NCBI RefSeq assembly: GCF_905175385.1
Contig: NZ_HG992750.1
Span: forward strand, 62,001-126,000
Length of the DNA stretch: 64,000 nucleotides
Direction of reading: 5' to 3'
From: Vibrio sp. B1FLJ16
Lineage (GTDB): Bacteria; Pseudomonadota; Gammaproteobacteria; Enterobacterales; Vibrionaceae
Position numbers and translations under genes: made by a program. Under the pieces are notes generated by a model. The model saw only the letters and a program-made list of their open reading frames with translations, was not told the DNA's origin and made no database searches. Of this stretch, positions 18,009 through 26,100 are shown in pieces. How positions within the stretch are numbered: the stretch's first letter is position 1; every line of letters begins with the position of its first letter.

Positions 18009-18046
18009 CTGCCTTACCTGACCGGTTCCCGCTTTATCTCTACTAA

Positions 18047-18068
18047 TCGCGGCAGCGACCTGCCGCGA
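18047..18068 (+). terminator. GC-rich hairpin after the IclR gene
   Basis: Perfect 9-bp stem TCGCGGCAG/CTGCCGCGA with a CGAC loop, 38 bases after the stop codon. There is no T tract, so termination strength is uncertain. Confidence 0.5.
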
Positions 18069-18184
18069 GACTCTTCTGTCGGTTAACATAATCGAACATT
18101 TTTCACAGTGAATTTTTCTGCTCCTTTTGGCCTATGTACTAAGCTTCCTGCGTACCCCTTCAAAAAATACAAAAAGGAATTACT

Positions 18185-18928
18185 ATGAAAATCAAGCTCA
18201 TTGGACTGGCACTTTTATCAGCTATTGGCTGTTCATCTGCTCTTGCCGGTGAAAATATTCTTTATCAGGTAGACGGTAACTCCTATGAAGGTTATTGGGC
18301 GAAAGTGGATGACAGCGCCCCGTTAGTCCTTCTGGTTCATGACTGGGATGGTTTGACCGATTATGAAGAACAACGCGCGGATATGCTAAACAAAATGGGC
18401 TACAACGTATTCGCTGTTGATCTGTTTGGTGAGGGTGTCAGACCTACCAAGATGGAAGACAAACGTCAGCACACCGGCGCACTTTATCAAGACCGGACCA
18501 AATTAAGACGACTCATGGTTGGCGGGATGGATGTCGCCGGAAAACTCGGTGGTAACTTAGATAACACGGTAGTTATGGGCTACTGTTTTGGCGGCGCTGC
18601 GGTGTTGGAATCAGTGCGTGCGGGCATGAAAGCCAAGGGATTTGTTACTTTCCATGGCGGGTTACAGACCCCTGAAGGGCAAAGTTACGGTATGAGTAAG
18701 TCGCCGTTGTTAATTCTGCACGGCACAGCCGATGACGCCGTGACGATGCAAGATTTTGCGCAACTGGCCAGTGAACTGGAATCACAAAAGATCCCGCATG
18801 AAATGATTACTTACGGCGGCGCGCCGCATGCGTTCACGGTTTGGGGTTCTGACCGCTACCGTAAAGATGCCGATGAGAAGTCCTGGCAGGCGTTCTCGAA
18901 CTTTTTAGCTGAAAATACCAAATCTTAG
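18185..18928 (+). CDS. Exported dienelactone-hydrolase-family protein
   Basis: Alpha/beta hydrolase of 247 residues with a signal peptide (MKIKLIGLALLSAIGCSSALA), so it should act in the periplasm. The nucleophile elbow is GYCFGGAA, with cysteine in place of serine as in dienelactone hydrolases; the acid is in HGTADDAV and the histidine in GGAPHAFTVWG. The natural substrate of exported members is unknown. It could act on ester-linked groups of plant or algal oligosaccharides given its neighbours, but that is a guess. AAGGAA precedes the start, and it has its own terminator. Confidence 0.85.
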   Translation: MKIKLIGLALLSAIGCSSALAGENILYQVDGNSYEGYWAKVDDSAPLVLLVHDWDGLTDYEEQRADMLNKMGYNVFAVDLFGEGVRPTKMEDKRQHTGALYQDRTKLRRLMVGGMDVAGKLGGNLDNTVVMGYCFGGAAVLESVRAGMKAKGFVTFHGGLQTPEGQSYGMSKSPLLILHGTADDAVTMQDFAQLASELESQKIPHEMITYGGAPHAFTVWGSDRYRKDADEKSWQAFSNFLAENTKS

Positions 18929-18951
18929 TTAGCGTACTCTAAAACTTAAGT

Positions 18952-18981
18952 GGCCATCTTTATGAGAAAGATGGCCTTTTT
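18952..18981 (+). terminator. Intrinsic terminator after the dienelactone-hydrolase-family gene
   Basis: Perfect 10-bp stem GGCCATCTTT/AAAGATGGCC with a five-base loop and a run of five T. Confidence 0.9.
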
Positions 18982-19093
18982 AATTTATTCTTCGTTCGAT
19001 AAGTTTTGATTTGCCATGGTCTACAGAGAAGTTTCTCCCAAACTGGGTTTGTGTGACAATGTTGTCAATACATAGACTTACGGAAATAGAGTA

Positions 19094-19963
19094 ATGGCGA
19101 ATTGGGAAGGGGTTACTGAGTTTGTCGCAGTGGCAGAAACAAACAGTTTCACAGGTGCTGCCAGTAAACTGAAAACATCGGTTGCGCAGATCAGTCGCCG
19201 GGTTTCTGCACTTGAACAGCGCTTAGCAGTAAAGCTGTTACATCGTACAACGCGAAAAGTTTCTCTTTCCGAGGCTGGGCAGCTTTACTATCAGCAATGC
19301 AAAAACCTGCTGGAAGGGTTAGAACTGGCCGAGCTGGCGGTGACTCAAATGCAGGCGGAGCCTAAAGGTGTACTGAAAGTCACTGCGCCGGTTACTTATG
19401 GCGAAATGAATCTTGCACCGTTACTGCACCAGTTTCTGGAAAAGCACCCACAGGTGAATCTGGACTTGGTTCTGACTAATCAGAGGCTTGATCTGATTGA
19501 GCAGGGGGTGGATGTTGCTATTCGTCTTGGTCGCCTGCAAGACTCTAGTATGATTGCTAAACGCCTCTCTTCCCGTCAAATGCATGTTTGCGCCAGTCCC
19601 GGTTATTTAGAGCGGTTTGGCGAGCCTCATACGCTCTCAGAGCTTGGACGTCATCAATGTCTGGTGGGGTCCGTCGATTACTGGCATTTCAAAGAGCAGA
19701 AAAGGGAAAAGTCCTTGCGGGTTTCGGGGCGAATTAAATGCAACAGCGGATTTGCCCTGGTAGATGCGGCTAAACGCGGACTGGGTCTGGTACAGCTACC
19801 GGATTATTACGTTCAGGAAGCATTAGACTGTGGAGAACTGGTCGAAGTACTTGCTGACTACCGTGATGATCGGGAGGGTATTTGGGCACTGTACCCGCCA
19901 AGTCACAATCTTTCGCCAAAAGTGAGATTGCTCATCGACTTTTTGGCGAAAGAGTTAGCTTGA
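19094..19963 (+). CDS. LysR-family transcription regulator
   Basis: A protein of 289 residues in the usual LysR layout: N-terminal winged helix (EFVAVAETNSFTGAASKLKT, then ISRRVSALEQRL) and a type 2 periplasmic-binding-protein effector domain (about 90-285). It is in the group of LysR proteins with the ASPGYLERFGEP motif, many of which regulate a neighbouring oxidoreductase or exporter. Neither flanking gene is divergent from it at close range, so the target is unclear. The convergent exonuclease gene ends 59 bp downstream. Confidence 0.9.
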   Translation: MANWEGVTEFVAVAETNSFTGAASKLKTSVAQISRRVSALEQRLAVKLLHRTTRKVSLSEAGQLYYQQCKNLLEGLELAELAVTQMQAEPKGVLKVTAPVTYGEMNLAPLLHQFLEKHPQVNLDLVLTNQRLDLIEQGVDVAIRLGRLQDSSMIAKRLSSRQMHVCASPGYLERFGEPHTLSELGRHQCLVGSVDYWHFKEQKREKSLRVSGRIKCNSGFALVDAAKRGLGLVQLPDYYVQEALDCGELVEVLADYRDDREGIWALYPPSHNLSPKVRLLIDFLAKELA

Positions 19964-20021
19964 CCTGAACTAGCGAATCCGACTGCGCTGATTGGTTTTG
20001 ACTATTTCGGGGTGAGGTGAA

Positions 20022-20732
20022 TTACCGCATTAACTGGCGAAGCGTAACATAAGGTAGCGCAGAGAGCTTTTTACTCTGTACTAAAAACAGCTCCGCACAG
20101 GCTAATGCATCACTGGCGGCAGAGTGAGAGTGGTAACCGGGTAGATTATAATGGCTGCGTAAATCATCGAGCTGATAGCTGGTATGAGCGCCAGTTTTAC
20201 CAGCGTAGCTGAACTGCTTTTCTATCTGCAAGGTGTCGATGTAATAAGTCGGCAGTTCGTCCAGTTGATAGCGGGTAGCAAAATAATGCTGAATAAACGC
20301 CTCTTCAATACAGCAGCCATGCGCAAGAACAATTTTGCCTTTAATCCGCTCAAGAAGATGGCTCATACCCTCATCAATCGCTAAGCCATGCGCTAAGTCT
20401 TTTGGGGTTAAGCCGTTTATTTCTGCACTTTCTGGTTTGATGAACTGTCCGTGACAAATAAACCATTCTTTTGCACTGGCTATATCAATGCCTTCGAGCG
20501 TGAGGTCGACCACGCCAATGGATAATATCTTATCGCCTTTTGCGTCAACACCTGTTGTCTCAAAGTCCAGAGCGACGAAGCTGAGCTCATTCATCGGGGT
20601 TTCCCAGTCAATCAACGGGTGCTTTAAGTAACTTTGCAAGGCGCTCGGCCAGGTGTCGATAATATCTATTGCCTGACGTTTTTGTTCCGGACACTGCGGA
20701 GCTTCCAACCGTTTAAATAAGCGCTTAATCAT
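20022..20732 (-). CDS. DnaQ-like 3'-5' exonuclease
   Basis: DEDDh-family exonuclease of 236 residues. ExoI carries the D-x-E pair in ALDFETTGVD (about 53-57), ExoII includes the HGCCIEEAF region, and ExoIII includes YHSHSAASDALACAEL with the histidine and aspartate of the DEDDh class. It is not the replicative epsilon subunit, which lacks this N-terminal extension of about 45 residues. The gene follows the DUF294 gene by three bases, so the two are co-transcribed; this pairing recurs next to acetate genes in other gammaproteobacteria, but those genes are absent here. Confidence 0.9.
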   Translation of the reverse strand: MIKRLFKRLEAPQCPEQKRQAIDIIDTWPSALQSYLKHPLIDWETPMNELSFVALDFETTGVDAKGDKILSIGVVDLTLEGIDIASAKEWFICHGQFIKPESAEINGLTPKDLAHGLAIDEGMSHLLERIKGKIVLAHGCCIEEAFIQHYFATRYQLDELPTYYIDTLQIEKQFSYAGKTGAHTSYQLDDLRSHYNLPGYHSHSAASDALACAELFLVQSKKLSALPYVTLRQLMR

Positions 20733-20735
20733 GGT

Positions 20736-22598
20736 TTATCCTTTGAGATACTTCAGTTTCGCTACATCCTGCAGTTCGCTGATGATCTTAAACGCATCTT
20801 TGAGGTGTTTACGTTCAAAGCTGCTGAAATCATCAGGTGCAATATGGTTGTCGGGTGTCGAGCCGTTCAGAATGGCGTTCAACTGATGGCGAAAACGTAC
20901 CTGAGTAATAAACCGGTATGCGCCGATGATGTTTTCCACGCTGTCTTTCGACAGTGTTCCGTGCTCGGCCGAGTAACGAAAACGCTCTTCAGTCCCCGTT
21001 AAAGAGCCGCCGGCAGAAAGACTAAAGATGCGGGCCAAATCGATGATCAGATTTAATGCGTATTTTTTGATGTTTAAGGTATTGCTGTTTTCACCGCCTT
21101 TTTCCAATACTAAGTGATTGAAAATGCCCAGTGGCGGTTGAGTGTCAATGGCATCGCGTACTAGAGCAGGGATAAAGTTTGGACTTTTCTGGATGCATTG
21201 ATGCAGGTGTTGCTGGATCTGGTCAACAAATTCGCGGTTACCGTGAATCGCGCGTACCTCTAAAAACACACTGATGCTTAGCAGTTTGTTGTATTCCGGG
21301 CTGGCTACCCATTTCTGATAGTACTCTTTCCACACGCGTACAGGCTGACACCACTGAGGCGAGGCGGCCATATACTTACCATCACACAGTGGATAGCCAC
21401 AGGCGGCTAAACCATTACAAACACGCATCGCAAGATGTTTGAAGTAAAGTTTATCTTCTTTTGTTGCGTCATCGGAAAGGACAATCGCGCTGTCCTGATC
21501 TGACAGCATGTGAACTTCATTGCGCGCGTGAGAGCCTGCAACAATCCACGCATAGTCGCACGGTGGAGGACCGAGTAACTCCTCGCTCAGCTGAATGATA
21601 CGTCGGTTAAAGGCGTCCATGATCATTGACATTACACGCCCCTGGATTTCTGCGCTGACTCCGCTTTCGACCAAGGCCTGGAATATCGTTTGCTTTTCTT
21701 CCCGTAGCGAAGCCAGCGCGTTGATGGACTGCGCATATTTGATTTTTTCGATCAAAAATAGCGACTGCGTTTTGTGGTTATGAACCAAATGGGTTGTGGT
21801 CAAAAGTCCGGTCACTTGACCATTTTTTAACACTGGCAGACAGCGGACGTTATATTGCAGCATCAGCGAGATCGCCTGCATGACTTTGTCATCGCTTTGC
21901 ACCAGTACCGGTGAAGTATTCATCACCTCAGAAATAGGCCTGTTGGTATCGATTTCTTTTGCCACCACACTTTTGGTCATATCGCGGTCAGTGACCATCC
22001 CTGCTATTTCACCGTTTCGCATCACAACGGCGCACGAGCTACGTTGCTTACCACACATGTTTTGCGCGACACTGCGGATTGAATCATTTACATCAACAAT
22101 CGCGATATTTTCACTGGCGATCTCACCTACAGGGCGGAAGAAAAGCCCTTTATCCTCTTTACTGACGTACTTCACTGCCGAGCTTAAACGCAGGTTGGCT
22201 TGCGCGGCGAAATAGTCAGCGAACTCCGGATGTTCTTCGCTGATGAGTTTGAGCTCTGAGTGCGGGATCAGGTAGAGCAGGGAATCTTCAATCGCTTCGG
22301 CCTGATAGCCATCTTCCGCGTTTTGCAGTGGTTCGAGAAATGTAAAACCAAACTGGTCGTCGTGACCGAGACGAGAGCGAAGTTTGCCGTCTGAGGTTCG
22401 TTGCTCAATGGCACCGGTTCGGATGATATAGAGGTATCGCTGGTCGCATAGCGCGCTAAAGCTGATGGTTTCACCTTTAACCAGATACTTCACTTTGACT
22501 GAGTTAGAGATGCTTTTAACCACGGAGTCTGGCAATTTATCAAAGGGGTCAATTTTGATTAAAAAGTCAAAGATGTTCGGAGTGACGGAAGTGCCCAT
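20736..22598 (-). CDS. Cyclic-nucleotide-binding/CBS/DUF294 nucleotidyltransferase-like protein
   Basis: Multi-domain cytoplasmic protein of 620 residues: a cNMP-binding-type beta roll (about 15-140), a pair of CBS domains (about 160-290, with VVMRNGEIAGMVTDRDM), a DUF294 nucleotidyltransferase core with GSHARNEVHMLSDQDSAIV (about 350-375) and a helical DUF294 C-terminal domain to about 615. The NTase core has the GS...DxD signature needed for metal, so it may be active, like GlnD-related uridylyltransferases. It is translated just ahead of the exonuclease. The biological substrate is not known; sensing of adenylate or cyclic nucleotides through the CBS and cNMP domains is the family expectation. 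Confidence 0.88.
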   Translation of the reverse strand: MGTSVTPNIFDFLIKIDPFDKLPDSVVKSISNSVKVKYLVKGETISFSALCDQRYLYIIRTGAIEQRTSDGKLRSRLGHDDQFGFTFLEPLQNAEDGYQAEAIEDSLLYLIPHSELKLISEEHPEFADYFAAQANLRLSSAVKYVSKEDKGLFFRPVGEIASENIAIVDVNDSIRSVAQNMCGKQRSSCAVVMRNGEIAGMVTDRDMTKSVVAKEIDTNRPISEVMNTSPVLVQSDDKVMQAISLMLQYNVRCLPVLKNGQVTGLLTTTHLVHNHKTQSLFLIEKIKYAQSINALASLREEKQTIFQALVESGVSAEIQGRVMSMIMDAFNRRIIQLSEELLGPPPCDYAWIVAGSHARNEVHMLSDQDSAIVLSDDATKEDKLYFKHLAMRVCNGLAACGYPLCDGKYMAASPQWCQPVRVWKEYYQKWVASPEYNKLLSISVFLEVRAIHGNREFVDQIQQHLHQCIQKSPNFIPALVRDAIDTQPPLGIFNHLVLEKGGENSNTLNIKKYALNLIIDLARIFSLSAGGSLTGTEERFRYSAEHGTLSKDSVENIIGAYRFITQVRFRHQLNAILNGSTPDNHIAPDDFSSFERKHLKDAFKIISELQDVAKLKYLKG

Positions 22599-22645
22599 GG
22601 TTAACCTCTAAAATGAACCGGTGTTTCACATTTGTTATGATTGTC

Positions 22646-22668
22646 AAAAAAAACAGCCTGCTGGCTGC
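22646..22668 (-). terminator. Intrinsic terminator after kdgR
   Basis: On the minus strand the stem CAGCC/GGCTG with an AGCA loop is followed by a run of eight T (A tract at 22646-22653 on the plus strand), about ten bases after the kdgR stop. Confidence 0.8.
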
Positions 22669-22677
22669 TTTTTCAGA

Positions 22678-23460
22678 TTATGCCGGGTAGTTGTTGTAAC
22701 CCAACTGCTCAGAGATGTTTTTACCTGCCTGATGCAGCAATCCAACGTACTCTTCCATTCTCTCTTCTTCAAAACGAATAATCGGGAATGAAATAGAAAG
22801 TCCTGCAATGATTTGACCGAAACGATCATATATCGGCGCAGCGATACAGCGAAGGCCGGGTTCTTGCTCTTCATTATCTTCTGCATAGTGGAAATCACGA
22901 ACTTTAGCCAGTTCTTCTAGCACTTGATCGGTGTTTTCCAGTGTTTTCGCTGTGTGTTTAACAAACTCAACATCGCTTAACACTTCACGGACAAAGCTTT
23001 CGTCGCGTTCAGAAAGCAGTACTTTGCCAATAGCAGTACTATAAAGAGGGTTGCGACGGCCAATGCGTGACTGCATACGAAGGTTGTAGCCAGAATCGAT
23101 TTTGTGGATGTAAATGATCGCATTTTCATCCAAGGCTCCCAGGTGCAGAGCTTCATTAGTCAGCTCTGAGATGTGGCGCATCTCTTTGTCCGCCAGTTCA
23201 ATCAGATCAACATACTCTAACGATTTTGCACCTAGCTCAAATAGCTTAAGAGTCAGGGAGTACTTGTCGTCTTCACCTTCCTGAGAAACATAGCCTAAAG
23301 ATTTCATTGTTTGCAGAAAACGATAGGTTGTCGCTTTTGACATCATCAGTCGTTGTGAAAGCTCTGAAACACCGATGGACTTTTGTTCACCCAGCGCCTG
23401 AAGAATGTGAAACACTTTCAATACTGATGAAACTGCTTCAGGTTGTGTCGACTTTTCCAT
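22678..23460 (-). CDS. kdgR: KdgR, IclR-family repressor of pectin catabolism
   Basis: DNA-binding repressor of 260 residues, very close in layout to enterobacterial KdgR: SSVLKVFHILQALGE, then LSQRLMMSKATTYRFLQTMK as the recognition helix, and the effector domain with RIGRRNPLYSTAIGKVLL and EDNEEQEPGLRCIA. KdgR is released by 2-keto-3-deoxygluconate in the characterised systems. It is divergent from the kduD operon. Seven KdgR-box-like palindromes are found upstream of uronate genes in this window. It has its own intrinsic terminator. Confidence 0.95.
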   Translation of the reverse strand: MEKSTQPEAVSSVLKVFHILQALGEQKSIGVSELSQRLMMSKATTYRFLQTMKSLGYVSQEGEDDKYSLTLKLFELGAKSLEYVDLIELADKEMRHISELTNEALHLGALDENAIIYIHKIDSGYNLRMQSRIGRRNPLYSTAIGKVLLSERDESFVREVLSDVEFVKHTAKTLENTDQVLEELAKVRDFHYAEDNEEQEPGLRCIAAPIYDRFGQIIAGLSISFPIIRFEEERMEEYVGLLHQAGKNISEQLGYNNYPA

Positions 23461-23597
23461 TGTTACCCCTTTGTTCGTTAGTTTGTTGCATTATATCGTC
23501 TAAAATATTTAGAACCAGTTTTTTTAAAATGCCTTTTCAAAAATTTGAAACCGCGCAATAGCGAACCACCAAAAAATAAGATCGCAATCAATATTTT

Positions 23598-23612
23598 TGA
23601 AACGCTTTTTCA
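23598..23612 (+). promoter_or_regulatory. KdgR box between kdgR and kduD
   Basis: TGAAACGCTTTTTCA fits the KdgR palindrome with one mismatch between arms, within an A/T-rich symmetric context. It is 104 bp before the kduD start and 138 bp from the divergent kdgR start, so it could regulate both. Confidence 0.72.
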
Positions 23613-23715
23613 AAAATATTTGCCAATGGTTTCTTTTTGGTTCAGTATGAATGCATACAAAGTGACATGGCTAAGTCGCCAAATCACAACATTACCGACT
23701 ACTGAGGAAAACGAC

Positions 23716-24477
23716 ATGATTCTTGATTCATTTAACCTTGAAGGCAAAGTAGCCATTGTTACTGGTTGTGACACTGGCCTTGGTCAAGGTATGGCACTTG
23801 GTCTAGCTGCAGCAGGCTGTAGCGTTGTTGGCGTTAACTATGTTGAACCAGCAGAAACGATCGAAAAAATGAATGCAGCAGGTTACAAGTTCCTGGACGT
23901 TCGCGCTAACCTACTAAAACAAGACGATATTCCTAGCATCATCGATAGCACTGTGACTGAGTTCGGTAAAGTGGATATCCTGGTAAACAACGCAGGTATC
24001 ATCCGTCGTGAAGATGCAATCGAATTCTCAGAGCAAAACTGGGATGACGTAATGAACATCAACTCTAAAACGGTTTACTTCATGTCTCAGGCTGTTGCGA
24101 AACAGTTCATTGCTCAAGGCACTGGCGGTAAGATCATCAACATTGCTTCTATGCTTTCTTTCCAGGGCGGTATCCGTGTACCTTCTTACACTGCATCTAA
24201 GAGTGCGGTTATGGGTATCACTCGCGCAATGGCAAATGAATGGGCTCGTCACAACATCAACGTGAACGCAATCGCACCGGGTTACATGGCTACTAACAAC
24301 ACTGAAGCACTACGTGCTGACGCTGACCGTAACAAAGCTATCCTAGAGCGTATCCCTGCTGACCGTTGGGGTACTCCAGAAGACGTTGCTGGTCCATGTG
24401 TGTTCCTAGCTTCTGATGCAGCTTCTTACATCAACGGCTACACTGTTGCAGTTGACGGTGGCTGGTTAGCTCGCTAA
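23716..24477 (+). CDS. kduD: 2-dehydro-3-deoxy-D-gluconate 5-dehydrogenase
   Basis: NAD-dependent short-chain dehydrogenase that reduces 2,5-diketo-3-deoxygluconate to KDG. The ATG at 23716, behind GAGGAAA, gives 253 residues, the E. coli KduD length; a more upstream in-frame ATG would add 57 unrelated residues. The cofactor motif is TGCDTGLGQG, followed by NNAGI; the catalytic serine is in NIASM and the YxxxK in YTASKSA. It opens the kduD-ygjV-kdgF-dhuI-like operon. Codon choice is strongly biased towards a few codons, suggesting high expression. Confidence 0.95.
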   Translation: MILDSFNLEGKVAIVTGCDTGLGQGMALGLAAAGCSVVGVNYVEPAETIEKMNAAGYKFLDVRANLLKQDDIPSIIDSTVTEFGKVDILVNNAGIIRREDAIEFSEQNWDDVMNINSKTVYFMSQAVAKQFIAQGTGGKIINIASMLSFQGGIRVPSYTASKSAVMGITRAMANEWARHNINVNAIAPGYMATNNTEALRADADRNKAILERIPADRWGTPEDVAGPCVFLASDAASYINGYTVAVDGGWLAR

Positions 24478-24498
24478 TCCACTTGTGAGAAGGTGATT

Positions 24499-25020
24499 GT
24501 GGATACCACTTTATTGGCGCAAGCATTAGGGTTTATTAGTTTTGGTTTAGGGATCTCCGTCTTCTACCAGAAAAATGACAGGCTCTTAAAAATCTTAATG
24601 CTGGTTTTTAACCTCAATCACCTTCTTCACTTTTTATTACTCGGTTCGATGGTTTCTGCGCTCAGCGCATTGCTGTCGGCACTGAGAACGACCACGGCGA
24701 TATTTGTCTCGTCGAAACGAGTTGCTGCTGTCTTTATTGCAATCAGTTTAGTCAGCGGTTTTTGGGTCGCAGAGCAATGGCGTGACCTATGGCCTATTCT
24801 TGGAACAGTCATAGGTACCTATTCCGTGTTCTGTTTATCCGGTATTCAGATGCGAATCGGCTTTTTACTGGGCGCATCATGCTGGTTAACCAACAATATT
24901 CTGGTAGGTTCTATTGGTGGAACTTTACTGGAAATGACCGTGATCGTAATGAATTCTCTGACGATATACCGTTTATATCGTCAGCAATCAGAGTCAATGA
25001 TTAATCAATCAAGTTATTAG
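24499..25020 (+). CDS. YgjV-family inner-membrane protein
   Basis: A membrane protein of about 173 residues with five to six hydrophobic helices (ALGFISFGLGISVFYQKNDRLLK at the N-terminus). A GTG at 24499 is preferred over the GTG at 24493 because GAGAAGG then sits at good spacing. YgjV-like proteins have no proven function. In E. coli ygjV lies beside uxaCA, also hexuronate genes, and here it is in the middle of the kduD operon, eight bases before kdgF. That repeated linkage supports a role in uronate uptake or export. Confidence 0.8.
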   Translation: MDTTLLAQALGFISFGLGISVFYQKNDRLLKILMLVFNLNHLLHFLLLGSMVSALSALLSALRTTTAIFVSSKRVAAVFIAISLVSGFWVAEQWRDLWPILGTVIGTYSVFCLSGIQMRIGFLLGASCWLTNNILVGSIGGTLLEMTVIVMNSLTIYRLYRQQSESMINQSSY

Positions 25021-25027
25021 GTGAACC

Positions 25028-25349
25028 ATGTTCGTATTTAACCAAGACATTCCCATGGAAGATCTCGGCGAAGGGATTTCACGCAAAGTACTAGCACACA
25101 GCGACAACATGATGTCAGTCGAAGTGCACTTTGAAGAAGGCGCAATCGGCCCAATGCACTCACACCCACATGAGCAGTTAACATACGTGCTGTCCGGTGA
25201 ATTTGAATTCACCATCGGTGATGAGAAAAAAAATCGTCAAAGCTGGCGACACTATGTACAAACAGCCAGACATCGAGCACGGCTGTGTATGTCTGAAAGC
25301 GGGTGTTCTTATCGATACATTCACCCCAATGCGTAAAGATTTTGTTTAA
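25028..25349 (+). CDS. kdgF: KdgF, uronate-linearising cupin, interrupted by one extra A in an A8 run
   Basis: KdgF opens the ring of 4,5-unsaturated galacturonate to DKI. The frame from 25028 carries the cupin metal motif HSHPHEQ (residues 44-50). After A8 at 25226-25233 the zero frame reads unrelated sequence to a stop near 25336. Removing one A restores IVKAGDTMYKQPDIEHG..., ending FTPMRKDFV at 25349, a 106-residue protein of normal length. The histidine in PDIEH, expected as a metal ligand, lies past the shift, so the unshifted 102-residue product should be inactive. Causes could be a real loss, RNA polymerase slippage at A8, or a sequencing error. Operon position is standard. Confidence 0.85.
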
Positions 25350-25389
25350 GAATTGATTTTTGAATGCGGTTTATCCGCTGGAGTTATAC

Positions 25390-26025
25390 ATGAAAATTGC
25401 ACTAATGATGGAAAACAGCCAGGCACCTAAAAATGCGATGGTTGCAGCTGAACTTAACACTGTTGCTGGTGGCCTTGGTCACGATGTATTCAACGTAGGT
25501 ATGACTGACGAAAACGATCATCACCTAACTTACATCCACCTGGGTATTATGGCGAGCATCCTGCTTAACTCTAAAGCAGTAGACTTCGTAGTGACTGGTT
25601 GTGGTACTGGTCAAGGCGCTCTAATGTCAAGCAACATGCACCCTGGTGTAGTTTGTGGTTACTGCCTGGAGCCATCTGATGCATTCCTATTCAACCAAAT
25701 CAACAACGGCAACGCTATCTCTCTTGCATTCGCTAAAGGTTTTGGCTGGGCTGGCGAACTGAACGTTCGTTACATCTTCGAAAAAGCATTCACAGGCGCA
25801 CGTGGCGAAGGTTACCCAATCGAGCGTGCTGCTCCTCAGCAAGCTAACGCAGCGATCCTTAACGACGTGAAAGCAGCAGTTTCTAAAGATGTGCTAGAAG
25901 GTCTGCGTGCAATCGACCAAGAGCTAGTGAAAACAGCGGTAGGCAGCGCACACTTCCAAGAGTGCTTCTTCTCTAACTGCCAAGTGCCAGAAATTGCAGA
26001 ATACGTGAAGTCTCTACTAGACTAA
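25390..26025 (+). CDS. RpiB/LacA/LacB-family isomerase, DhuI-like
   Basis: A protein of 211 residues from the ATG at 25390 (TGGAG upstream; an earlier in-frame ATG adds ten residues with no ribosome site). The fold is that of ribose-5-phosphate isomerase B/LacAB (MKIALMMENSQAPKNAMVAAEL, VVTGCGTGQGALMSSN with the catalytic cysteine region). In streptococcal glycosaminoglycan clusters a protein of this family, DhuI, isomerises the KduI substrate, and its partner DhuD is an SDR. Here it is encoded directly after kduD and kdgF, which points to the same reaction and makes it a second isomerase besides KduI. The assignment is by family and context. Confidence 0.82.
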   Translation: MKIALMMENSQAPKNAMVAAELNTVAGGLGHDVFNVGMTDENDHHLTYIHLGIMASILLNSKAVDFVVTGCGTGQGALMSSNMHPGVVCGYCLEPSDAFLFNQINNGNAISLAFAKGFGWAGELNVRYIFEKAFTGARGEGYPIERAAPQQANAAILNDVKAAVSKDVLEGLRAIDQELVKTAVGSAHFQECFFSNCQVPEIAEYVKSLLD

Positions 26026-26050
26026 TCACTCATTTATCGGGAAATATGTC

Positions 26051-26077
26051 AAAGCCAGCCGTTGTGCTGGCTTTTTT
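26051..26077 (+). terminator. Intrinsic terminator of the kduD operon
   Basis: Stem AAAGCCAGC/GCTGGCTTT with a six-base loop and six T, 25 bases after the isomerase stop. The hydrolase gene follows closely, so partial read-through is possible. Confidence 0.88.
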
Positions 26078-26100
26078 CGTTTTAGAGACGGAGATAGTTC

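Noticed and set aside
23545..23715. N-terminal extension of kduD
   Set aside because: Covers the KdgR operator region and exceeds the family length; the ATG at 23716 has a good ribosome site.
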